Assembly (NCBI RefSeq): GCF_004798865.1
Contig: NW_025336481.1
Span: 1,884,390-1,948,389, forward strand
Origin: Varanus komodoensis
Lineage: Eukaryota > Chordata > Lepidosauria > Squamata > Varanidae
DNA: 64,000 bases
Direction: 5' to 3'
Part shown: piece by piece, positions 46,201 through 58,200 of the stretch
Layout: every line of letters starts with the position of its first letter
How positions within the stretch are numbered: position 1 is the first letter of the stretch
The notes under the pieces: model-generated
Database searches by the model: none
What the model saw: only the letters and a program-made list of their open reading frames with translations
What the model was told of the DNA's origin: nothing
Translations under genes and position numbers: made by a program

Positions 46201-49200
46201 ATCCTTTCAGTGCAGAAAAACTTGTAACATCTTTACTGTGTGGAAAATGATTTTATTAACAAAGGAAAGTATTCAATGTTTTTCTTATACAAATGGAAAG
46301 AATAATCAGGACTGCTACCCTATGCAGATTTATACAGGAAAAGGGTCTACATCTCTTAGCATAGGACTGTGCCCTAAAATGATTTAAAGATCATTAGAAA
46401 CTCAAATACTTTGGCCACCTAATGAGAAGGAAAGACTCACTGGAGAAGAGCCTAATGCTGGGAACAACAGATGCCAAAAGAAGGGGGGGGGCAGCAGAGG
46501 ATGAGGTGGCTGGATGGGGTCACTGGGGCAGTGGGTGTGGGCTTGGGTGGCCTCCGGGGGATGGTGGACAGGAAGGCCTGGAGGAATGTTGCCCATGGGG
46601 TCGCGATGGGTAGGACTCGACTTCGCGACTAACAACAACAACAACAACAACAACAACAAAGACTGTCGGAATGTAACTCTTTGGTTCATTCTGTCAGTGC
46701 AAGGGCAGAACACATTTCCTTCTGGAATTCCTTCTTGTTTCCTTCCTTCTGGAAGTGGGCAGGAGACAACAGGATGACGTCCAATGTGGATAAGTGCAAG
46801 GTCTTGCACCTGGGGCATAGGAATGGGTGTCATAAGTACAGGTTGGGGGACAAGTGGCTGGAGAGCAGCACTTGTGAAAGGGACCTCGGGGTGCTGGTTG
46901 ACTGCAGGCTGAACATGAGCCAGCAGTGTGATGCGGTGGCCAAGAGGGCGAACACCACCCTTGGTTGCATAGCCAGAAGTGTGGCTTCTAGATCGAGAGA
47001 GGTGTTACTACCACTCTACACGACTCTGGTGCGCCCGCAATTGGAGTATTGTGTTCAGTTTTGGGCCCCTCATTACAGAAAGGATATAGCCAGGTTGGAG
47101 TCAGTGCAGCGAAGGGCCACAAGGTTGGTGGCCGGTTTGCAGGGGATGCCGTGTGAGGCGAGACTGCGGGAACTGGGTCTCTTCAGCCTGGAGAAGAGGA
47201 GACTCGGAGGGGATCTGTTGGTGACATACAGGTATGTGAGGGGGTGTCACATGGAGATGGGTAGAGACCTGTTCTCTCCTGCAGAGGAAGGCAGGACACA
47301 CGGAGCAAAGCTCAGGGAGCCAAGGTTCCATTTCGATGCCAGGAAGCACTTCCTGACAGTCAGGACCCCAAGGGTGTGGAATGGGCTTCCATGGGAGGTT
47401 GTTGAGGCCCCATCGGTGTGGGTGTTCAAGGATAGGCTGGACGTGCGCATGGTGGGCATGTTGTGAGTGGAGCCGGCTGGTGCCGGAGGTCAGACTAGAT
47501 GGCCCGGGAGACCCCCTTCTGACTCGCTCTGTTTCCATGTTTCTGTGTTTTTCAAAGCGTGCAGTTATTTCTTTTCAGAGGGTAACATTATTTTGATCTG
47601 CAGTAAATTTTCATTTTTTCTCTATCACAATGGCTTCACACTAATTGATCTGGGTTTTGTTGAAACTATTCCATAGTAGGCAAGAACCAGTTGGCCTATA
47701 TCAATGGCTATGAACAATGGACTGCCCAAGACTGCTTCTGCCAGCTGCATCTCTTTAAGAATACTAAAGCCTCCATTGGAAAGCCATTGGCATGGCTGAA
47801 AGGAGAAAGTGGGGTGAAGTCCTTATATCTCTCTGAATAATAACCCTGTTTTGGCTGGGTGTTATCAAGGAGACTGTGAGGTCTGATCTATAACTTTCAG
47901 CAGTAGAAGTTAGTAGAGTACGTTCTCTTTAAAGAATAAGAAATCATTGTTCACAGGAACACTGCTAAAGTATCGATTGCCCATACCTTAGGTCACCAGT
48001 GTTATGGGAAAGGAAAGATTTTGTCTTAGTTTGAAGGAGTCTTTGAAAGTAGTTAAACAGGAAAAGAGTAAGCTGACAGAAGTCATTAATTTCTGAACGA
48101 GAGTATAAACCATTTTTCCCAATGGCAGTGTTAGGGTAAGGAGACAGATCTACCTTCTGCCAGTGCAGATTTTGGCCCATGTCTCCATACCTGTTATTCT
48201 ACATGCAACAGTTTTACTTCCCCACCCCAAGCCCAGCCTCAAAACAGCACTGGATTGTTACAAGGCACCCCGCAGAGTTAATCACTTTGTTCTGCACAAG
48301 TGCACTTGCTGAATGTGTTCCAGCAGAAACACTGAAGTAAATAAAGCATTCTTATTTCAGAAAAAAGCGGAGAGGGAGCAGTTCTAACAATTTCAATAGA
48401 AAAATACGAAAACCTCACCTTGGGCATCTTGCTTTTTGCTTTGTTCTTCTACTTCACGCTCTTGTTGCATCTGTTTCCTTCTATTTCTTAGACTTTTAAC
48501 AAACAGCTGCAAGAACACATTTTTTTTTCTATATAATTCTGGACTTTTTCAAACCTGAGCTTTAAACCACTTTTCCCCCTTGGCAACAATGTCTACATGA
48601 ATTGAAGTCCATTTAAAGAGTCTGCCAAAGCCCTTCTTAATTCCAGCTCCAAGTGATGCACCCACCAACTCAGATTTTGTGGGAACCCAAATCAGGTATC
48701 ATGAATATGTCATTGTTATTAGACTATAAGCAATGACCACACCAGGAATAATGCCAGCGCTGTCATTCAAGAGGAAGGAAAAGTTACTAAAGTTGCACCT
48801 GAGCTTAAAATTATTGGAAGAAAGGTTATATTTCAGTAATACAGGGCATGCATTTTGTATGTGCAAATTCCCAGTTTCAGTCCCTAGCATCTCCAGTTAA
48901 ATTAAGGAAAGATCCCCACCTCACAACCTGGAAGCATGTTGCCAGTCAGAGTAGACTGTATTAGACAAAAGAAACTTGCTTAGACACAATATAAAGAGCT
49001 GCCTATACTCTTAGAGTGTTGAGATTTCATGGCTGCTCATGTCCCTATCAAAAACCCTGTTTAGACCTGTCAAAAATCTTGTTTTAAAAGAACTCCGTAC
49101 TTTTGACAGCCCCACTTAAGTGTTTGCAAAGGAGTGTATGTGTGTATGTCCAATATGTTCAATGATGTATGTACCAATGGATCAGTCTACAAGCCTGGTA

Positions 49201-52200
49201 TTAAACACACACACACACACACAGGCCAAGTAGCCCCCTCATTTTCATGAGAAGAGTGGTGAGAGTGTTGCCTGTCCTGCTGTCTGACAAGCTGGCATAT
49301 ACACATGCAGAGCACGTTGTGAAGTCAAGCTGAGGATGATGGGCTCACGTTGCGAAAGAGCCACTCGCTCTAATCAGTTAAGTATTACACCACTCTTCAC
49401 TTTTATATATTAATCTCTTGACTTCAAAACTATTCCTTAGCAATTTTTGGAATTAAAGCCTAAAATTTACGAACGCCTTAAGAAAATAAGAGCCCTGCCA
49501 GATTAGCCTACAGGCGTGTCTAGCTCAGCATCTTGTGTCCCACAGTGATCGACCAACCAGAGGCTTTTGCGAAGCCCACAAGCTGGACATAAGAGCAATG
49601 GCTCACTCCCCTGTTCCCCAGCAACTTGCAGGGTGCCTCTTTCACGGACAATCGCAATAAAAGCGGCACGGACACTGAAGCTGTGAAAACACCTTAGGCG
49701 CTGAAGCCCTAACCTAGACACACCAGTTTTCCATTGGCTGTATGGCAACATGAAACAGGACACACAGTGATCAGATATTACCATTTGCAGCTCTTCATTG
49801 AGTAAAGGCTGAGTAGGTCTGTTCAGAAGCACATCCGCACTGCCCAGCTCCTGCAAAATCATCAGCCTTTTTGTTGGGGGCGCAATATCTAATGGCGCCA
49901 TGGTGTCCTTGTAGATGATAAGCTGGTTTTGCATGGCGGCTCCACTTAGTTGCTTCACTGCATCAACAAGTAATTTCCTTTTCCTTTTACCTCTTTGCTT
50001 TCTTGTTAGCACTAGGTAGAAGAAACATTTACAATCTATGTGTTACAAGCCATTCTAAGGAATGCTAATTATACAGAAACCACAGTTCAGTTCCGCACAC
50101 TGCAAACATAATTACATTTACCAAAACTTTCATATGGTAAAAAAAATACTTTCTTCTTGACGATAAATATAAGCATGTGAGAAAGATACAATAATACCAT
50201 TTTTGAGAGCCCAGGAAAGCCTAAGAGTTAAGAAATAGGTCATCTCCGATGAAAGGTATGCACAACAAAATGGAATGATTTTTCTGAATGTACTATCAGA
50301 CAAGGATTACATCTTTATTTAAAAAAAGAAACTGATACATCTAACCTGCATCATCAATTGGTTGAAGCACAAAGCCTTCATCTTCACTCGACAATTGTGT
50401 GGTTTCATTAAGTTTGTGGCTTCTTGATTCTTCCTTAGATTTGGGATGGTCTACAAAACACCAATCCACAGCCAATAAAAATAAATTGATTATAAAGTCT
50501 GAATGGTAAAACCCATGGAAATAGAAGTTTAAAGAGTGGAACATATGCCTGAGGGAAAGTGAGTTCTTGCTAGCTACTTTACACTTTGTAATTCTGCATT
50601 TTTTTTACGTATAATCAGCAAGGAGACAAAAATAATAAATGATGTGATATGGTCACTTATCACAGACTAAATCCTTTGCATTTCCTTTCCCTTTGATCCA
50701 TGTATTTACAGTTTTTTCTCTCTCTATTCCCTTGTGTACTTGTTGACTCCATACATCTGATAAAGTAGGCCCTAAGCTTATCTTTCATATGCCCTAAGCC
50801 CCTTTGTTAATTTTGCTGCTACAGACTGACACAATTACCCCACTGGAAGTCTTATTTTGGGGGGCATTAGCCAAACTGCAAGAAGCTGACAGACGAAGTT
50901 CAGAAGGTATAACACAGGTTACAAACTCACCCACTGTATTATCAACAGGAAGTTCTTGGGGTAAAAAACATTCTTCTTCCATGTCAAAGTCTGTAATGAA
51001 GCTATTCTGCTCGGTTCCAAGCACATCATCTTAAGAAAATACACAGTTGACATTATGCAGAAGTTTACATGCGGAAAAAGGATTTGCAAAATAGGTGTGT
51101 TCAGGCTGAACTAGACATTTTATGCACTTGTGTGTGGTTAAACCTGATGGCCAGGCACCGCAGCCTTAAAAAGCAGGTTCGTGTAAAGAAGCAGCAGTGA
51201 GAGTGGTGAGGAAAGAGTTCTTCATGCTTTCCCTGCCTGCTGTTTTTCTGTTCCAAATGCCATAGCCCAGTTGCGTTTCTGTCTAGAAGGTGCCAGAAGA
51301 ATGTTTGTGAGGGTAAATTTTTTGGCTGTTTGCATGTGCATGTGTGGTAGGAGAGGGGGCAGATTTTTACAGGAGGACAGCCATGCAGAATACCAATCTA
51401 GATCTGAACTATGCTGTCCATATTACACAGGGGTCCTCAAACTTTTTCACCAGGGGGCCAGTTGAAAGGTGCTGGTGCTGGGTGCAGGCCGGAAAGGTGG
51501 TGTTGGCGGTGTGCGCGGTCCAGGGCGTGCGATGAGGCAAAGTGAGGCGAGGCGCGGGCGGGGGCAGGCACGTGCCGCAAGGCAGGCGCATGAGGCAACG
51601 GCTTACTTGCTTGGAGATCGTTTTCTCCCGGCCACCAAACCTCTGCCTCCCTGCGTGCGGGGTGTGGGGGGTCCAAATGGGCATGGCGGGCTGGATAAAT
51701 GGGCACAGCAGGCCAGATCTGGCCCCCGGGCCATAGTTTGAGGACCCACGATATTACATTTCCCCACTTAAGAAGTCGAACAGCCACTGTGGAACCTAGG
51801 TATGGAACTTCCTGGCTCAACTTCCAGTTCTCACATAGCTCATGATTTTGTCATACTGCGTGGCAGGAATCCAGATGGACCCCTAGTTTATGTCAGTTGA
51901 GGCTGTTTTCTTTTTGTCCCTCAAAATATGGGTGATAACATTTTATTTATTTATTTATTTAAGATATTTGTACGCTGTCCTTTGTGAGAGCCTCAGGACG
52001 GCTTACCCAAATAAAATTCAATACATAACAGTATAATATAAATAAATTAACGACCCACTCTGGCTGCAATTAAAATATGGTAATAAAATTCCATATTAAA
52101 ACTTGTTAAAATATTGACTAAATAAAAAAGTCTTAACCTGGCGCCGAAAAACATATAATGACGGTGCCAGGTGGACCTCTCTGGGGAGCGCATTCCATAG

Positions 52201-55200
52201 ACGGGGTGCCACCACAGAGAAGGCCCTCCTCCGGGTACTCTGTCTCCTGACCTCTTTCACAGAGGGTTCCTGGAGGAGGCCTCTGCTGCCGATCTCAGTA
52301 ACATCTTAGTACTGTTCTTGCATCAGCCACTGCTGAGGTGGAACTGGGGAGGAAAGGCCTGCAGATCTTCATACTACACTTTTAGGCAATGTTCTGCATG
52401 TCTTGCCAATTATGGGAGTGACTAACAGAAATCAACCCACATCTTAAAAATAGTAACAAGCAATGCAGCTACCAGGAATCTCAGAAGATGCTGTGGTTTC
52501 ATGCCTAGTGGGAAAATGAGTAACATTAAGAAAGGAATGACCAGCTATAAGGAACACTGTCTCAGGGCTACAAAGTAGGGTCCGCTCCAGCTCTCAAGAA
52601 TGCCAACAACATGAATACAAAAATAAAAGTATGTTTATAGTGAAATGCAATTACGTAAATAATTTTGACTGAGGTCAGATAGTTAAATCTAAGTCTTTTA
52701 CAAAGGCCAACAAAGCATAGCTTATGCAGTACTCAAGGAACCATTACCAGCAATTATTTTGAAGGACTTATGTAGAATTCTCAGTCCTACAAAATTTGGA
52801 GCAGTGCCTGCACAAGCAGTATGAGTTATAAGACTCTGGACAATGCGACCAACATTCTGTGTGTAATCCACTGGGGGACAACATGGATTACTTCAAAGGT
52901 ACACTTTTAAAAAGGGTGAAAGGGGATCAACTTTATCCAGCTGGTTTTATGAATTTCCTGTGAGATAGTGTTTCAAAGCAAACAAAGCTCAGAATAAACA
53001 ACGGGGATCCAGGTACTGGCTAGGATCAACTGAACTGCCTAACTAGTTCTGCAAAATCAATCCTCTATAATGTTCCTTCTTTCTTTCAGTTTTGCAAAGA
53101 CTTGATGGATCCTCTTCTCCCTAATCATGGTTTGGTGACCCAGTGTAATCTTACTTTGAAGGGGCTGCAACAATTACTGAAAATAATATATTCTCTTTTA
53201 TGAGGGGAGATTACAACAGCTGGGCCTGTATTATCTCATTTGCCAAGAAAAGTGAAAAGGAAGATCCAGATACTTCTAGAACCTTAGGGTAGTAGGGCTG
53301 TAGGGTGGTTTTTTGTTTAATCATATGCATTTCTGGAGAACGTGTGCTATTTTCTTGAAGTTATAATGAAACCACAAAATCCATCCTTTCTACTGTGCAT
53401 GTTCTTTTTGCTTCTTTTTGGTTCCTCTCACTGGTGTGTTGCCACTTTCAGGACAAAGTGAGTGAAAGCTCTGCCATAATATGGTTGCTAAAACCATACA
53501 CTGTAAGAACTGCTTTAGACTTAAGATGCAATTCCTGACCTGATCAAGAATCCACTTCGAAACGTAAATGTCCCTATCCTGAAAGGTCTTCCTTTGGAAG
53601 TGTACTCTGAGACATGCTAATTGTTTATGTCCTGAACGTTCTTTTCTCTGTGTTGTCTTAAGACAATGCACCACTATGAACTTATCCTAATGTGCCTCTA
53701 CTGTGTATGTGATCCCCCATCCTCGCACAAACTGTGAATGAAACTGACGCATTACAAAAGCATCCTGTACGGACTCCATCTTGGCAGTCCCTTGGGTGGG
53801 TGCCTACATGCTGCATGCATTTCCTGTACATTTGAATGAACTGTACATGTCCGTTTGATTGTACGCCCCCAGTGTACCTGCGTTCTCTGGTGACCATGCA
53901 AACCAGAAATAGTTTAGTAAAATCTTCCTCATGCTAGCTGGGGATGATGGGAATTGTACTCTGGCACACAGATTGGGGGAAGTTAGTTTAGCTTGTTGTC
54001 TGAACCCAGGATCATGGCGTGTTGCCACCTTTACAAACCAGGATAGCATACCAGAACTTGCTGTTGCCTACAAATCTTGTTGTGGTTGAGAACAAGTCAT
54101 GAAACTGGTTTGTTTAGCTGCTCACACTAGTGGGATGAGCCAAGCACGAGCAAATGGCTTCATGCACTGGGATGCTACTCATTCGTGTTAATTCAGGATT
54201 TGCTAGAATCTTGGCTCACCATTTCATGTGAACACAGTAAATAGTTATTGATCTCACTCTTATCTTCCCCTCTATAATATAAATATGCACCCCCCCAAAC
54301 AAACAAACAATTGCTCAGTAGGTTACATGAAATTACTGAGGCAGAGTGCAACTCTGGTAAAATTCTATCAAAAGATAGTTTTGTATATGAGCTGAATTGC
54401 TTTTCATTTCAACCCAGCTGTAAAGTTTTCCCATCTTAAAAGTTATGACATTAGGGGATTGCGTGGGTTTATGGAACAGTGCAAGCTAGCCCTGGACCCT
54501 CCAGTCTACACACAAGAAAGAACTGCATGCACATAGTGCCATTAGCGCACGAAGGTCCCTTATACAAGGACCTAAATTCTGTACAAGTTGGAGCTTTTGA
54601 ACCAATTTCAGTGGAAGCCCCATTAATAATGCATTACAGCAATCCAGCCTGGAGTTTACTAGAGCATGGATCACTGTAGTCTGATAATCTGTCTAGGAAA
54701 TTAGATAAAGGGCACTTCTTGCTATGAGATCCACTTGGATCTCAACAGATAATGCTCAATCCAAGAACATCTGAACCAGTGCACCTCCTTCTCCAGAGGA
54801 AGTGCTACCACATCCAGAACAGTCTGTACCCCAATTTCTTGGACCTAAGAACCATCAACCCACACTGCCTCCATCTTGCCAGAATGTATACATACCAATC
54901 ATATCTCTTCCAGCTCCTTCATCTCCAAACCCATCATACTTTAATGCATATGCATCTTTATCCAATGCAATTTTGTCTCCACTAAAATTCAGCTGTAAAC
55001 TGTGATCTGCCAAGAGGCTACTGGAATTAGTCAATAAGCTATCACCGAAAAAACTATGCTGTCTTGAAATGTCAATTTCTTCACCTGTGAAAACACATAT
55101 CATTAAACCTTTATCACATATCAGTAATCCAATTCATCTCAGTTGGGCTTGTCTGTGTGCACACTTGAAGATGTGTGCACACACACATGCACACACACAT

Positions 55201-58200
55201 GTGCACACAAGCAAGGTGTAATTGTAATAATAAATACAGTATTTGCAGAAACAGCTGAGCAAAAACTTGTCTAGAGATGAATCCTTGGGGGACCAGCGGG
55301 ATACCCAGCCTGGGACAACAAGCGACAAGGGGGCCGCTGCAGGAGAGAGGAGGGCCAGGGCACGGCCGCCCACCAACACCAGGAAGACACGGCGGCGGGT
55401 AATTGTTGTTGGGGACTCCCTGCTGAGGGGCATTGAGGCGGCAGTGTGCCGCCCCAACCTGGAGATGGGGGAGGTTTGCTGCCTGCTGGGTGCACGCATC
55501 CAGCATGTGAAGGACAGAGTGGAGCGTCTTGTTTGCTCCGGGGGTCACCAGCCGCTCCTGGTGATCCACATGGGCACAAACGACGTGGCCAGGCAGGGTG
55601 TGGTCGGGATCACCAGGGACTTCAAGGCCTTGGGGAAGAAACTCAGGGAGCTGAAGGCCCAAGTGGCCTTCTTGTCTATCTTACCGGTCCGGGGATTTGG
55701 GCCAGGAAGGGGCAGGAGGGTCTCCGAGGTGAACAACTGGCTCAGGGTGTGGTGCCAGAAGAAACGCTTCGGGTTCCTCGACCACGGCACCCGGTTTCTT
55801 GCCAATTGACTTCTGGCAAGGGACGGGTTACACCTCACGAGGATGGGGAAAAGGTCCTTTGGAGATGCTCTAGCGAGCTTCGTCCAGAAGAGTTTAAACT
55901 GAGCTGGGGTGTGTGTAGGTTCAGGCCCCCCAGAAACATGTCTGCACTGGACAAGTGTGGGGAGAGGATCAGGGCTCTGGGAGCAGGGTTTTAGAGGTAC
56001 TGCAGGAACTGACAGGACTCCTACAGAGAGGGGCCAGGTATCAGGGAGGATGGGAGTAAGGAGGAGGCTGGGAACTCCAAGGAAAGGAAGTGGTGGGAAG
56101 GAGTTGAGGTGCATGTACACCAATGCTAGGAGTATGGGTAATAAGCAGGAAGAGCTTGAAGTTCTCCTGGGAATAGGAGGGTATGACCTGGTGGGAATCA
56201 CAGAAACTTGGTGGGATGAAGGGCAAGTCTGGAATGTGAACATAGAAGGGTATCACCTTTTTAGAAAGGACAGGAAGGGAAAGAGAGGTGGGGGCATGGC
56301 TTTATACATCAGGGAAGGATAGGATGCAGTGAGATGGAATGCAGCACAGATGGGGATTCGGTAGAGGCAGTCTGGGTGAAACTTAGGGGTTTTGACAGGG
56401 AAAGAGACCTGACAGTGGGGGTATGTTTTCGCCCTCCAGGTCAACTTGAGACCCTGGATGATGTCCTGACAGGCCAAATTCTAAGGATATCTCAGTGGGG
56501 AGACACAGTCATTATGGGAGATTTCAATCTCCTGGATATTAGTTGGGAGACTCACACAGTGGTGACAGCCAGGTCACATCGCTTCCTAGAAGCTATAGAG
56601 GGAGGGTTTTTCACACAGAGGGTCCGAGAGGCGATGAGGGGGGGAAACATCCTTGACTTGGTCTTGACCAATAGAGAGAAGCTGATAGATGAAGTACAGA
56701 TTAGGGGAGCTCTGGATGCGAGTGATCACTCCATCCTTTGCTTTGAGATCAGGGGACTGGGGACGTGCAGCAGGTTGAGCACTAGAAGCTGGGACTTCGA
56801 GAGGGCCAACTTTGAGGGCCAACAACTGAAGGCCAGACTGGGGAAAGTCTCCTGGGATGGGTTACTGGAAGGCAAGGGAGTTGAGGAGGGGTGGATGGCA
56901 CTGAAAAGGGAGGTTTTGGAGGCGCAAGCCTTGGCGATACCTCTAGTTAGTAGGTGGGGAGGCGGAGGAGAGCACTGCCATGGATGCAAAAGGAGGTGGT
57001 TAGAGGGATTAGATGAAAGAGGAACCTCCGTAGGAAATGGGTACTGGGGGAAATAGACAAAAGGGTATACCGGGTGGAGGAGGCCCGTTGCAGAAGGATT
57101 CTTCGCAAGGCTAAAGCTGATTACGAGCTGAGACTTGCCAAGAATATCAAGAGCAACAAAAAGGGTTTCTTTCAGCATGTAAATAGGAAGAGGAAGGGGA
57201 GACAAGTGGTGGGGCCACTAAAAAAGAAGGAAGGAGATCCAGTGACTGATATGAGGGAACAGGCACAGATGCTAAGTGACTATTTTGCCTCTGTGTTCTC
57301 TCCAAAGCAGGACGGGGGAGATCCGCATAGGAGATTAGATGAGGCTGGGGACTTAGGGGCACAGATTAGAGTCACCCCCCCTTGAAGTCGAGGGGCTTCT
57401 CAGGACATTGGACATTACAAAGGCACCAGGCCCTGACGGGTTACACCTGAGAATACTTAGAGAGTTGGTAGGGGTTCTCTCACGCCTGTTGGCCTCCATT
57501 TTTGAGGCCTCGTGGAGAACAGGTGAGGTTCCAGAGGATGGGAGGGTGCTGTCAGTGGTCCCAATTTTCAAAAAGGGTAGTAGAAGGGACATGGGGAATT
57601 ATAGACTTGCTAGCCTTACGTCCATTGTAGGGAAAAAAATGGAAAGGCTCATAATAGAGATCTAGTGATGCTAGATAGGGAAGGGAGGCTGACAGCCGCA
57701 CAACACGGCTTCTGCAAAAAGTCCTGCCAGACAAACCTTGTGGAATTCTATGACAAGGTTTCGTGATGGCTAGATGGAGGGGATGCAGTGGATGTGGTTT
57801 ACCTGGATTTCAACAAGGCCTTTGACAAAGTGCCCCATGATATCCTGGTGGAGAAACTGAGGAGTTTTGGGTTACACCAAAGCACTGTCTGGTGGATTAG
57901 GGCATGGTTGACTGACCGAAAGCAGAAGGTAACCATTAGTGGGGAATCATCAGGATGGTGGCCAGTGACAAGCAGGGTCCCCCAGGGCTCTGTCCTGGGG
58001 CTGATCCTGTTTAATCTTTTCATTAATGACATGAAAGAAGGGGTGAACAGTCTGCTGATCAAATTCGCAGGCGACACTAAAACTGGAGCAGTGGCCACAA
58101 CTGAGGAGCAGATACTCCAGATCCAAAAGGACAGACTATGGAAGTGGGCAGGAGACAACAGGATGGCGTTCAATGTGGATCAGTGCAAGGTCTTGCACTT

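Noticed and set aside
10640-46610. Antisense frames over BovB ends (Pro/Ser/His-rich, with the HPLPS pattern) seen at several places
   Set aside because: They recur because the same BovB end is present on the opposite strand; they are not a gene family.
50804-51034. 76-codon plus-strand frame
   Set aside because: Antisense shadow of the RAD21L1 exon at 50931-51029.
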